A stretch of DNA of 64,000 nucleotides from Cenococcum geophilum 1.58 (Eukaryota; Ascomycota; Dothideomycetes; Gloniales; Gloniaceae). The stretch is taken from the NCBI GenBank assembly GCA_001692895.1, contig KV748178.1, forward strand, positions 2,156,536-2,220,535, read 5' to 3'. The notes beneath the pieces are model-generated. The model had not been told where the DNA came from, did no database searches, and worked only from the letters and a program-made list of their open reading frames with translations. Shown one piece after another: positions 10,161-21,599 of this stretch (within the stretch, counting starts at the first letter, position 1; the number at the start of each line of letters is the position of its first letter). A program made the position numbers and the translations under genes.

Positions 10161-12093
10161 TTTTTTTTTTTTTTTTTATCCATTGTATTATACTACGTAC
10201 AATACTGCGCATACAGCCTTAGGCTATGGCGCTATAGTTCTATATACATAAATCCTTTCTAGGCAGCTTAATATATACTAGTAGCTATATCCTAGTAGTT
10301 TATAAACCCCTAAATTAGGAGTTTATAGTTTCCTAGTAAAATACTAAGATACTACAACTACTAGGGAATGAGAAAATGGTAAGAAAGACTGTAAGAAATC
10401 CTAACCCCTATCCCTGTCCTTTTGCAATTTATTTCTGTCCTTTTGCTCTCTAATATCTTTTTAAGAGCCTAGTAGGAGTTGCCTCCTTCTAGAATCCTAT
10501 CTGTTTTTTATTCTTCCATAGAATCTTCTTCGCGTACTAGTTTAGCAGCTTTAAGGTCTCGCAGTCTTTACTATTAGCAAAGTGTTTTTCTTTACAATTA
10601 ATGCAAAGAGGGGTGGTATGCTGGCAAGGCTTGCCTATTGTTATACAGTAGAACAGGAATGGTCTTTAGATAAATGTACAGCCGCACAGTATCTGCAGGC
10701 CCTAGTAGAGCACCTGTCTCCCTATATGGCCAAATTTTTGGCAGCTCGTACACTGCGTAGTAGGAGAGACTTCGAGGTATTTTACTACTTAGTAGCTGTA
10801 CCTGCAATTGATATCTCTTTTGCTTAAGGGATTTCTTGTCTTTTTCTTCGCTCTCTATAGTAAAAAACTATAGAGCCAAATCTGGTCTGTGGATCGTGTC
10901 TTTTTACACTAGATAAGATCCATCTAGGTAGTCCTTGTATCCTTATAGGGATTAAAGTCTTCAATTTCTTCTTTTAGAAGCTTAGAGCCTCCTTCTCCTA
11001 GGAAAGGGTAAGGTAGGAACCCCATGGGCTAAATTTGAACCATGGTTCCAGTTTTTGTTCCTCTTTAAAGGTAAGCAGTTATGCCAGATTTCCTTATATT
11101 TAACTAGGAAATCCGCATTATACTCTTCCGTAGTCGTAAGGAGAATAATTTATTTTCCTTTAATTCTAGCTATAAACGCTAGTACTGGCTTTTCTACTTA
11201 CAGTTTTAATGCAAATAGTTGGTTGACTTTGTTCCGTATAGAGAAGATATCTAAAGGTTAGTCCTTTTTCGTCTGTAATAGGACTAGCTTTCTTTCTTAT
11301 AGCTGCTTTTTTCTACTTCTAGTAGAAGTAAAACTCCTACTAAGAAGGGGTAGAAGGTGGTAAGTGGTAATGATGATAAGGAGGAGGTGGGAGGACGAAG
11401 AAGTGAGGCCTTTCCTTTAAGCCTCTCTGCGTAAGTTTCTTTCGTAGGAGCTACCTCCTTACGGAGAGCTCTTACTTCTTCTACTAGTCCTTATAGGACA
11501 TCTTTTGCCTTTTCTTTTCCTTGTATAAAGGGGGTTTCTCCTACTAGGATACTCCGTGTATAGTCTTCTAGCTGTTTAACTTGTTCTTTTTCTTCTTTTT
11601 CTTCTTCTTCTAGCCCTTTATAGGCCTGAGTTAGGCTTTCTAGAGCTTTTTATAGGTGTTGTTTTGGAGAAAGGGGAGGGAAAGGTATGCTAGGCATACT
11701 ATCCGTAGTAGTGTCGATTTTGTTATCTTTTTTGCAGGTTTTGGTTTTGGTTTTGGTTTTCATTTTCAGGAGAAGACTGAGGATGTCCTCTTTTTTCTCC
11801 TGCCCTAAATAGGCTAGAAGAAGAAGAAGAGGGGAGAGAAAAGGTGAATATATCAGACTGATGATTACTTATTTCTAAAGGAGGTTTTTTTTTTGGCCTA
11901 CCAGGCTTTGGCTTCGGCATTTTATAGGGGGTTTTCCTACTATCCTTATACCCTTTCTCCTTACTAATCCTACTAGAAGATTTCTGGGGAGATTAGGCTA
12001 AGAGGTAGTAGAGAAACTAGCCCCTATTTTGTAGTTTTGGTATTAGTGGTAGTGGTAGTAGTTTTGGTGTTCCTGTCCGTGCCTCGCTTATAA
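10161..12093 (-). mobile_element. ORF1-only non-LTR retrotransposon (LINE), minus copy
   Basis: Starts at the left with an uninterrupted run of 17 T (10161-10177), i.e. a poly(A) tail on the minus strand, and ends at the right with the 5' sequence GCTTATAAGC. It holds one gag-like ORF1 and 3' UTR but no endonuclease/RT ORF2, and the plus copy at 12301-14155 has the same content. The family looks Tad1-like because of its ORF1 with AT-hook and CCHC knuckles; this is inference. Less RIP-mutated than the plus copy. Confidence 0.8.
10480..11920 (-). pseudogene. LINE ORF1 (gag-like RNA-binding protein), minus copy
   Basis: Start ATG at 11920-11918. The first 65 codons are open and give a basic, AT-hook-like N-terminus (MPKPKPGRPKKKPP) followed by a serine-rich stretch. 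Further downstream, around 10620-10780, the frame corresponding to the plus copy contains CCHC zinc-knuckle sequence with a conserved QKFGH-type core. Frames shift several times. ORF1 proteins of LINEs coat the RNA and assist reverse transcription (family knowledge). Length if intact would be about 450-480 residues. The open frames reported on the opposite strand here are chance. Confidence 0.65.
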
Positions 12094-12289
12094 GCTAGGG
12101 CCACCCTTAGAGAAATTTTTCTGTTGGGAAAAGGGGGTAAAACGACAAATAAATCCACCTCTAGCTCGCTAGGCAGTAGGAATTAGGTCTTGAAAGTTAG
12201 AAAATCGATTGTTTTTGATGGTAAGATGGGTATGCGTAAGTTTTGGAGTGTGGCGCTACCTTTTAGTAAGGTTGCATGTGTGGTGAAGG
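12094..12289 (-). repeat. 195-bp inverted repeat T, right copy
   Basis: Reverse complement of 9968-10160; lies between the two LINE copies. It begins GCTAGGGCCACCC, mirroring the GGTGGTCCTAGC end of the left copy. Confidence 0.85.
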
Positions 12290-12300
12290 TTTTGGTCCTA

Positions 12301-14155
12301 GCTTATAAGCGAGGCATAGATAGGAATACTAAAACTAAATACCAAAACCACGAAATATAGAGGCTAGATTTTCTACTACCTTTTAGCCTAATTTTCCCAG
12401 AAATCTTCTAGTAGGATTAGTAAGGAGAAAGGGTATAAGAATAGTAAAAATTAGAAAACCCCCCTATAAGATACAAAATGCTAAGGCCTAATAGGTCTAA
12501 AAAAAACCTCCTATAGAAATAAGTGATAAAGATTCTATATCTACTTTTTCTCCCCCTTTTCCTTCTCCTGGCCTTAGGACAGGAGAAAAAAAAACATCCT
12601 TAGTCTTCTCCTAAAAAAGAAAACCAAAAACCTATAAAAAAGATAATAAAACTAATAACTACTATGGCTAGTACGCCTAGTATACCTTCCCATTCTCGTT
12701 CTCTAGAATAATATTTAAGTAAGGCTTTAGAGAACCTAATTAAGGCCTATAAAGGAATATAAGACAAAGAAAAAGAAAAATAAGTTAGACGTTTAATAGA
12801 CTATACAGAAAGTATCCTAATAGGAGAAAACCCCTTTATAAAAGAAAAAGAAGAAAAGGCAAAAGATGTCTTAAAAGGACTAGTTAAAGAAGTAAGGGCT
12901 CTCTATAAGGAGGTAGCCCCTACTAAAGAAACCTACGCAGAGAGGCTAAAGAAGAACCTCCCTACTTTATCCCCTCTACCCTCGTTACTACCGTCTCCTA
13001 CCCCTTCTACTTCTACTAGAAGTAAGAAAAAGCAGCTATAAGAAAGGAAGCTAGTCCTAATTATAGATAAAAAGGACTAACCTTTAGATACCTTCTCTAT
13101 ACGGAACAAAGTTAACCAACTATTTATATTAAAACTGTAAGTAGAAAAGCCAGTACTAGCGTCTATAGCTAGAACTAAAGGAAAACAAAATATTCTCCTT
13201 ATAACTACGGAAGAGTATAATATAGATTTCCTAGTCAAATATAAGAAAATCTGGCATAAATGCTTTACCTTTTAAAGAGAACAAAAACTAGAACTATAGG
13301 TTCAAATTATAGCCTACGGGGTTCCTACTCTACCTTTCCTAGGAAAAGGAGGCTCTAAACTCCTAAAGGAAGAAATCGAGACCTTTAATCCTATAAGGAT
13401 ACAAGGACTATCTAGATGGATCTTATCTAGTAAAAAAAGACATAATCTATAGACCAGATTTGGCTCTATAGTTTTTACTATAGAGAATAAAGAAAAAAGA
13501 TAAGAAATCCTTAAGCAAAAAGAGATATTAATTGCAGGTACAGCTACTAAGGTAGTAAAATACCTTAAAGTCTCTCCTACTACGTAGTGTACGAGCTGCC
13601 AAAAATTTGGCCATATAGGAGATAGGTGCTCTACTAGAGCCTACAGATACTATGCAGCTGCCCATTTATCTAAAGACCATTCTTATTCTACCTGTATAAT
13701 AACAGGCAAGCCTTACTAGCATACCACCCCTCTTTATATTAATTATAAAGAAAAACACTTTGCTAATAGTAAAGACTATAAGACTCTTAAAGCAGCTAAA
13801 CTAGTACATAAAGAAGATTTTATAGAAGAATAAAACAGATAGGATTCTAGAAGGAGGCAACTCCTACTAGGCTCTTAAAAAGATATTAGAGAGCAAAAGG
13901 ACAGAAATAAATTGCAAAAGGACAGGGACAGGCGTTAGGATTTCTTATAGTTTTTCCTACTATTTCTTATTCCCTAGTAGTTGCAGGAACTTAGGGTTTA
14001 CTAAGGAACTATAAACTACTAGAATATAGCTACTAGTATATATTAAGCTGCCTAGAAAGGATTTATGTATATAAAACTATAGCGCCATAGCCTAGAGGCT
14101 GTATGCGCAGTATTATATATAGTATAATACAATCGGATATATAAAATAAATAAAA
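12301..14155 (+). mobile_element. ORF1-only LINE, plus copy
   Basis: Begins GCTTATAAGCGAGG after a GGTCCTAGC that also precedes the minus copy. It ends in an A-rich tail (ATATATAAAATAAATAAAAAG) near 14135-14155. Inverted relative to 10161-12093 and more heavily RIP-mutated. Like the minus copy it goes from ORF1 straight to the 3' UTR, with no ORF2. Confidence 0.8.
12477..13831 (+). pseudogene. LINE ORF1, plus copy, with CCHC zinc knuckle
   Basis: Starts ATG at 12477, aligned with the minus copy's start. A clear zinc-knuckle segment lies at about 13590-13640 (CQKFGHIGDRC, the C-x3-GH-x4-C half of a CCHC box), followed by a second Cys/His region (SYSTC) near 13680-13720. The frame ends near 13831 after HKEDFIEE. 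Internal TAG/TAA codons mark RIP. Same role and caveats as the minus copy. Confidence 0.7.
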
Positions 14156-16241
14156 AGAGGGAAAGTTATTAGCTAGAATTCTATATAAGCTAATATAGAC
14201 CGCTATAACCTGGACCCTTCTTAGATTAGGCTATACTTTATTTAAATATACTCTTTTTTAAAATACTAGAAGCGGATAGGCGTAGATCTAAACGACCTTA
14301 ACTAAGTAGCTAAGGAAATCGTATACTACGTACTAAATTAGCAAAAGTTAAGTGATTAAAAGTGCGACTATATATAAATATATAAATATACGGCTAATAA
14401 TAGAGATGGGAGAAGGAAGGTTAGGCCTATAGGTAGAAAAATAGTAGGATAACTCTAGGTTATTATTACTATATTAAATTATTCTACTTTAGGGGGCAAC
14501 GGTCTCCCTCTTTAATTTACGAAGGTAATAGTAAACCTTATATAATACTAAAATAATAGTAGGCCTTACCCCGTCTATAGTATAACTAAGGTTAAATACT
14601 AGTATCTAACTACTGCTAAAAACCTACGCTCCCTAGCCGGTAGTAGATTTTACTCTATATAGTCTATATTATAAAGTACTTATATAGTTCTAGCTAGTTA
14701 TAGTTACCCTAATCTATTCTATATTAATAACTATATTAACTAAAACCAATATAATATAATGTATTTACCAGATTTCTTAGAAGGAGGGTTTTAAGTTATA
14801 TTAGTATATTAATAGGCTGTTACTAAAAGGCTATTTTTGCTATAAGTTTTAACTATATATTCCGTTTACTGTTTCCCACTACTTTCTACTATCTTATTGC
14901 TTTTACTACGTTCTACTACTTTTTATTACTTTTACTACACTCTACTACTTTTTATTGCTTTTACTACGTTCTACTACTTTTTATTTCTTTTTACTAATTT
15001 CTACTACTTTTAATTTTATTATCTTTAAATTGGAGATCCTGGTCTCTACTAAAATACTTAATATCTATAATAAGGGCTAGAATATTATTAGTAAAAACAG
15101 AGCTACTCTACTATAAGTTAACAAGATCTTAGGTCTATATAGCTTAATAGAGAAGTATTTAAGCTTTTAGTATAATCTTTTAAGAGAAGATATAATTATA
15201 CTATTAAGAGGTAATAGGCCAAATTAGAGTAGACCCTTTTAATTTAACGGAATTTAGATATGGTAATAGAGCCAGTATATATAAATAGGTAAGCATGCTA
15301 TAATTCTAAAGTAGTTATCCGCTAATATCTGCAAGGCCCATATTAGCTTAGTAATATTTTTACCTTAAGGGCTAGTAATCCGCGTAGCGTTTTTACTTAG
15401 AAGAGTAGGGAGGATAATTTATTGAGATTAGCTGAAAAGACTAGTCGCTAGTTCTCTAGTTGCTTTAACTCCTAAGACTAATAATTTTTAAATAAAATAT
15501 ATACTCGCGATAGTGGCGGTAAAACTATTAGCTATATTAGAATAGAACCCTATAAAGGTTAACTTATTCTTTACTAGACCTAAAGAGATTAATATTAACC
15601 TATCTATATTATAGACAATGGTTAAGAATTAAACTAGATTTTATAAAGCTAGTCGTTATACTATATTAGTATTACAAAAGCTAATAAGAAAGCCGTAAGT
15701 ATTCGATATTTTCTAAATAAGAAGATATTTAACTATTAATAGATTCCTATTATTAGAATACTTTGTTTAAGTCTAATAGAACATTAAAGCACTATAATAT
15801 GTTATAAATAGGCCTTATACGGATCTTAGTTTAATTATAGCAATTAAGGATACTTCCTTAGTTAAGAATATAAATATTTTTAAAGACTGGCCCCTTTTTC
15901 CATTGGAGCTATTACTTTATACTATACTTAATATTTATATAAGGAAGGTCTTTATAACTTGGCTTAACCCTACTATAGATATAAATAATATCGGTAGGGG
16001 GTAATAGATTTTTTAGAGTTAATTTCCTAGGGAGACTTTTAGTTTTCTATGCTAAAAATTATATTACGTAATAATATTTGGGGACGTAAACATATACCCC
16101 TTTCCGCAACTACACCATTACTAAATATTTTAGATTTCGCCCTTAAAGCTATTTGTAATAGGTATTCCTAAAAAATATATCTATTTAAAGCATTAAAATT
16201 AAACATTATTAACGTTTTATATAGGTTGTTAATTAAGTTCC
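14156..16241. other. Unresolved degenerate region with a CT-rich tandem array
   Basis: No gene recognised. 14880-15010 is a degenerate tandem array of a roughly 30-bp unit containing CTACTACTTTTTATT and CTTTTACTACG. Between 15020 and 16230 short protein-like stretches occur on the plus strand (for example ILRNNIWGRKHIPLSATT near 16055-16110) with many stops, so a decayed gene or transposon is possible, but I cannot name it. Confidence 0.4.
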
Positions 16242-17248
16242 TAGGCCGTCGAAATCGGACTCTGCACCTGTACGTGGTGACGGCTACGAACCTGGGTCTT
16301 CGAAGATCAGACTCAGAGCCAACGCAGAGACGTCGTATAGCGTGCTGGTGGGCCTGGTGGTGGTTGTACGCGTCGTGGGGCGTAGTGAAAAGTTTTCACA
16401 TGGGATGGTGAGATCTCGAAAACCACTGCTGATGGTACCCCTTCATAATACAGCCGCTACTGTTCCCCTACTGAGCACCTGTACGATCCAACATGGATGT
16501 ATGGCATTCGATAACATTCCCCTGACCTATAATGGAAAGCATTAACAACCTTATATTGACGAACGAATGAACGCGAATAAACAAACGAGCAAATATACGG
16601 CCCCTTCTAACCCCTAGGCCGATTGCCCGCGGAGTATGCGGTCACTCGCCGTACTGCCATAACACTACTAAAACCAGCAGCTAGATAACCCCCCATGGTT
16701 TTCCTTGTCTCCTCTTAACGGAGTAGTGCCTATAAAGAGGGCCTAGCGACTGGGGCCTAGGTATAAAAGATACCTAAATACACACACATATATATCCCGC
16801 TTTTGTTTTTAGTATTAGAATGGTAGAACGGATGAATCCCCCTTACGCCTTCGATAGGCCTTAGGGGGGGAGAGGCAAGGCGTATATAGCAATGGTTAAT
16901 AAGAGATAGTATATAGGGGGTGGTTAAGATATAGGAAACAACAGTACAGCAATTGAATAGCAAGGCCTAGCTAGGACGTAGTAAACCCTAGCTTTAGATA
17001 AGCTAGAGAAGGAAGTAGTGGTTCCCAAGGAGTTCAAACATCTAAGGAGGATAGGACGTAGCCGTAGGCCCGCAGGGCCGCCGCTACGGACGGACATGGC
17101 AAAATAGGGGTTTTTTATCCTACTAAGGTGGCTCATAGGGTTTTTCCGTCCCCTACATCAACAAGGGTTTTCTTCTTGTTAATTTATAAGTTTCCCTTAT
17201 GTACGGAGTAGCCTGCGTAGGCCTAGATAGGATCCGTATTAGACGTTA
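16242..17248. repeat. 1-kb repeat R1, left part little mutated
   Basis: Matches 17881-19005 (R2) end to end: shared landmarks are AAATCGGACTCT, AAAAGTTTTCAC, GGTATAAAAGATACCTAAA, GGAGTAG-CTGCGTAGGCCT and TTAGACGTTAA. R1 from about 16250 to 16700 keeps CpA and TpG, and R2 is clearly RIP-mutated. A direct repeat GTTAATTAA occurs near 16229 and 17245 and may be a target duplication. Both strands hold short open frames (60-70 codons), but none is conserved in R2, so I treat R as non-coding or as the end of an unidentified element. Confidence 0.7.
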
Positions 17249-17880
17249 ATTAAAGAACTTACTACTAATTAAGTTCCTAAGATAAAGTTTAATATTATAC
17301 TAAGATTATAACTTCCTCGTTATGGCTGAGTAACCCTAAAACCCTCCTTTTCTTTCCCTTTCTCCTACTACTTATTGCCGAGCCTTATTATATCACTAAG
17401 CATTATTGCATCGCCGCTAAGCCTTATTGTATTACTGCTAAGCCTTATTATATTATCGCCGAGGCCCCTTACCTAATTAGGCAATCAGAGGTCGTAGGTT
17501 TAATTCCTATACGTAGTATATTAAAAAGAGTAAAAAAAGAAGGTAATTTCTATTAAATTACGTATTAGCAAGGCTCTAAATTAATCTTATAATTCTCTAC
17601 GTCTCGTAAGGCCTAGAAAATTATAACGCCCTTTTTTTTATATAATATTTTAGTATATATACCTAACGGCGAGCCGCAGCTCCTTAATCCTACTAGGCTA
17701 GATTTAAAATTAAAAAAAACTAAGAGGACTTACTACTACGCTATGAGGACTTTATATTATAATTTCCTAAATTTAATTAAAATATAATCTCTTCCTAAAC
17801 CTTAGAATTAAGCTTTATATGTTTAATTATAAAGGTAACGTATAGGCAGATTAGTAGTAAAATATATTAATTTTGTAATA
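17249..17880. other. Spacer between R1 and R2 with short tandem repeat and tRNA-like half
   Basis: 17380-17465 holds about four copies of a 21-22 bp unit (AGCCTTATTATATTATCGCC type). It is followed at 17480-17515 by GAGGTCGTAGGTTTAATTCC, which resembles the 3' half of a tRNA or tRNA-derived SINE with a RIP-altered B box (GGTTCGAATCC to GGTTTAATTCC). No convincing 5' half or acceptor stem was found, so no tRNA is called. The rest is featureless AT-rich DNA. Confidence 0.35.
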
Positions 17881-19005
17881 TAGGCCATTAAAATCGGACT
17901 CTATACCTATATAAGGTAACTTAGCCTATAAACCTACTAATCTTTGGATTTAGTAAAGCTAATATAGAAATGTTTTTTTTATTTTTTTATTTTTTTTTAT
18001 ATCCATTATATTATACTACGTATAATACTGCGCATGCAGCCTCTGGGCTATGGCGCTATAGTTCTATATATATGAATCCTTTCTATATAGAAATGTTATA
18101 TAGTGTATAGATAGGAGCTGGTAGTCGTTAAGACGTAGGTAGTAGTAAAAAGTTTTTACGCGGAATAGTAAGATCTTAAAAACCACCGCTAACGGTGCCC
18201 CCTTATAGTAAACGACTACTATGCCCTTACCTAAGCCCACCTATATAATCCTTATAAATGCAAGTCTAATTTAACATCCCTAAACCCCAAATTAAAGATA
18301 TTAATAACACCTTATATTAACAAATAAGTAAATAAAAAAACGAGCAAACAAATACACCCCTTTTTAACCCTAAGGCGATCGCTCGCGGAGTATATAGTTA
18401 TTTACCGTCCGCACTATATTCTGCCTAATAGCCTAAATAATAACCCTACGGGTTTCCTGTCTTCTCTCTACGGCTAGCTACCTTAGAAAGGGCCTAATAA
18501 CTGGGGCCTAGGTATAAAAGATACCTAAAGCATATATATATCCCGCTTGCCTTTTAGTGTTATAGAGCCGGTTATAAATAAATCCCCTTTACGCCTTTAA
18601 TAAGCTCTAAAGGGGGGGATTGTATACGCAGTAAATAGTTTATAGAGGTGGCGTGTATTAGGGACGGTTAAGACATAGGAAACTGTTATAAGTATATGGT
18701 AATTAATCGGTTAATAGTAAGGCCTAGTTAGGATATAGCGAACCCTAGCTGCGGATAAGCTGGAAGAAGGATATAGTGGTTACTAAGGAGATCCAATATC
18801 TATAGAGGTCTAAATATAGCTGCTAGGCAGCCCTAGGGGGCCGCTAGCTGCGTGTGGAGGTGGTTAATGGAGTTTTTATCCTACTAAGATGGCTTATAGG
18901 GTTTTTGTCCTCCAATACTAGGGGGTTTTTCCTATAAAATATTAATTTTCCCCTAGGTGCGGAGTAGTCTGCGTAGGCCTAATAGAGATCTAAATTAGAC
19001 GTTAA
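17881..19005. repeat. 1-kb repeat R2, RIP-mutated, interrupted by a LINE tail
   Basis: Second copy of R1, with many C-to-T and G-to-A differences from R1, split at 17972 by a 112-bp LINE insertion. It abuts the truncated end of Copia C1. Confidence 0.7.
17973..18084 (-). mobile_element. 5'-truncated LINE insertion (112 bp)
   Basis: T-rich start (a poly(A) tail on the minus strand) followed by TACTACGTATAATACTGCGC and CTATGGCGCTATAG, the 3' end of the same LINE family as 10161-12093. An exact 11-bp target duplication ATATAGAAATG flanks it (17962-17972 and 18085-18095). This is the standard product of abortive target-primed reverse transcription. Confidence 0.92.
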
Positions 19006-19078
19006 GCAATAAATAATTAATTAATAATTAATTTAATTAGTGGTATATAACTATAGGGCTTATATCTAAATAAAATTC

Positions 19079-19262
19079 TATTAGGATCTTACTAGGAGCC
19101 TTTTAGTATAATTAGGAAATACTAGGTTCCTGCTAGAAGCCTATTAAAATAATTAGGAAATTCTAGGTTCATACTAGGAGCCTATTAGGACGATTAGGAA
19201 ATAATTATCCTGCTAGGTTTCTATTAGAAGCCTATTAAGACAATTAGAACAATTAGGAAAAT
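19079..19262. repeat. About 3.5 copies of a 50-55 bp tandem repeat
   Basis: Repeating CTAGGTTCCTGCTAGAAGCC ... AATTAGGAAAT blocks at the broken end of C1. The last unit overlaps the end of the C1 pol frame. Confidence 0.6.
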
Positions 19263-20871
19263 TAGATCTGGAGATACCATTCTACTAGGAGTTAGTAACT
19301 GTTTAATATCCTTTATAGGAAGCTCTACTAAATCGTTTAATTTAGGGGTAGTTATTTGCTCTATATTTAAGGTAGAGCTTTTAGGGATAAGGTCGACTAT
19401 GTATAAAATTAATTCGTCCTTAGACTTATCCTTATAGAGAGGTTCTAGTAGACTAATCGTCTGGAAGGTGTCCTCCAATGCTTTCCTTAGTAGGTAGTTA
19501 ATATCTTAACCCTTAGGGTTATAGAATGAGGTCTCGTTAAATATAATATCTCTAGTTTAAATAACTTTATAGAGACTTAGAATCCAGATTTAGTAGATAT
19601 TAGTTAAATTATAGCCGACTAGATGTCTAATCGACGCACGAGGACCCAGCTTATCTCCCCTTTTAACTCTTTTATCCAGCGTATAGGTCTTGCAGCCATA
19701 TATGTGCATATAGGTAAGTAATGGTGGCTTACTGTAGGCGATTTCGTACGGAGTTTTCCACCCTAGTTGCTTATTTAGGGTTTAATTAAGTGCGTAGCTA
19801 GTAGTAAGGAAAGCTTCTGGTCCTAGAGATAGGGGTAAGGACGCTTTTAGCTATATAGCCCTTAATTGTTTCATAAGGGTTTATCCAGATCGTTTAGCTC
19901 CGCTATTTTATTCTTCTATATACGGGGCTCGGTATTTAAAAGTAATGCCTTTGTCTGCGCACTATATTTGTAGGGTATCTCCTATCTGTCTAAAAGCTCG
20001 TTTATTATCGCTCTAAAAGAAGATAACGTTTTAGTAGAATTGTATTTTAATTAGCTAGTAAGTCTTATAAATAGTAGGTAGGATAGTAGCTTTGTCTTTA
20101 TTCTTGGCGGTATATATAAAGTTAAATTTAGAATACGTGTAATAGAAATATATAATATATCTATTACTGTTATACCCTGGCTCTCTAAGGCTAATAATAT
20201 TAAATGCTAGCTGTTTAAATGGTTAAGTAGCTAGATATTCGTGTTCTTATCTTTAAGAGATCTGCTATATATGCTTTGCTAATAAGTAAACTTTATATTT
20301 AATTTTAAGCGGTGCTCGTTTAGTAGTTAATTTGGTTAGCTTTACGCCATTAATATACTTAGGAAGCTGCTTAATAGTGTTAGGTCCTATATGGCCGAGT
20401 ATTTTATACCATTTAGTAGCTGTAGCTCCGACTAGTTTATGGGCTATACAACTAGGCTAGAATCTCTTAGAGGTTAAGAACGTTAATTAATTTAAATCTA
20501 GGGTATTTATAGGCGTAGGCTCTTTATACATTAGCGCCTAGTGGCCCCCTAGTTGTCTTATATAGTATACTATTTTGCTAGTTACTAAATAGTATAGCAA
20601 GTTTCGTTTTAAGTCAAAATGGATATCGTTATTAGTAGCTCTTAATAGTGCTACGATATTTATAAAAAAGGTAGGTGCTAGTGCTATATACGATAGCTTC
20701 AATTTTAACTTCCTAGTAGGTGTATTAATAGTAATAGTTACTATTCCGTAGGCTTAAATCTTCTTAAAATTTCCGCCAGTAATTAGGTAGTCGTCTTCTG
20801 CTACTAGGTAGAAGAAAGTAAAGTCTTCTTTATTGTTACAGACGTGGGTATCTATATTAGGGTTAAGTATC
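19224..20871 (-). pseudogene. Copia C1 pol: protease end, GAG-pre-integrase and integrase
   Basis: Read from 20871 leftwards. It opens with a WILNPN segment at the usual protease-core (WxxDSGA) position. Next comes a pre-integrase zinc region around 20390 (TATKWYKILGHIGP, the H-x-LGH type motif). The integrase core follows: FQSDNKRAF with the second catalytic Asp, EEQNSGAKRSG with the catalytic Glu, QLGWKTPYEIAY, and a TRDIIFNETSFYNP stretch near 19530. The last 84 codons (19478-19224) are open. Reverse transcriptase and RNase H are missing on this side because the element stops at the junction with R2. The gag half lies at 35652-36860, beyond G2. Confidence 0.88.
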
Positions 20872-20876
20872 CAGGT

Positions 20877-21220
20877 TATAAGGGCGCGAAGAGACTTTGG
20901 GGAAGATTCGAAGGAATGATATAAATTTTATCTAAATCTAAGGGTATATAGCTCTCGCTAAGAACAAGACGTTGCGTAAAGAAGAGAAGGGAATAATAAG
21001 AGAATTATATAATTAAATAGTTAGGGGCTTAGTGGTTGATGCGTGCGTATATATGCACGCGGTCTTTAACAGACTTTAATAAAATTTAATTAATCTAGTA
21101 GAATTTAGCAGGAGTTAATTAAGCTGGCAGAATTTAGCAGAATTTAATTAAAGCGTCGGAATTTATCTGTTAAGTGTTTTACCGAGATATTCCTACTATA
21201 ACTAGGCTAGTCCCGTTATA
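20877..21220 (-). repeat. 3' LTR of G2
   Basis: Pairs with 35304-35646; shared landmarks are GTTAGGGGCTTAGTGGTTGA and CTAGTCCCGTTA. Confidence 0.9.
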
Positions 21221-21352
21221 ATACCCCCCCCTTTAGCTAAAGGTCTAAATAATTTAATTTTAGTTAGGACTTATAACTTATCGCATATTATGTTTTTACG
21301 TTAAGTAGTAGTATAGGGTTTTACTGGTTCTAATTATGAATAGACTAATTAT

Positions 21353-21379
21353 GATTTTCTATGCCCGGCATAAAAAATC
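21353..21379. promoter_or_regulatory. Palindrome P2 in the G2 3' region
   Basis: GATTTTCTATGCC/GGCATAAAAAATC inverted repeat with flanking ACTAATTATGA and GCTATTAGCTC that read as RIP-altered, inverted CCAAT boxes. The counterparts at 31199-31225 (C2) and 44227-44253 (C3) are less damaged. Confidence 0.6.
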
Positions 21380-21459
21380 GCTATTAGCTCGGTTAGGGCG
21401 GTAAGCAGGACTAATATCTTTACGGTAGGTCTTAGTAAGGCAAATCTAACTAATTAGAT

Positions 21460-21482
21460 AACTTTAACCGGCGGTTAAAGTT
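21460..21482. promoter_or_regulatory. Palindrome P1 in the G2 3' region
   Basis: Perfect arms AACTTTAACC and GGTTAAAGTT around a 3-bp centre. Also at 31078-31100 and 57609-57631, each beside a TAATTAGTTAGA-like tract. Confidence 0.7.
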
Positions 21483-21599
21483 CCTTAACATCTTATATAT
21501 TATATGACCGTATTATAAACGTTATAATATATTTTAAGTTTTTTTTAATTTTAAGCTTCCTACTATTGTGTTTTATATATTTATATTAGGTAGTAGTTA

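Noticed and set aside
10582..10827. 81-codon plus-strand open frame
   Set aside because: It is the antisense of the LINE ORF1 zinc-knuckle region; the sense-strand homologue at 13600-13830 shows that the coding strand is minus here.
16226..17136. Five short open frames in R1
   Set aside because: None is maintained in R2 once RIP changes are allowed for, and they overlap on both strands.
17480..17515. tRNA gene
   Set aside because: Only a B-box-like half is visible; no acceptor stem or D arm could be paired.
20877..21220. G2 and G5/G6 LTRs as one family
   Set aside because: They share only an end of the CCGTTACA type; lengths (344 versus about 420 bp) and sequence differ.
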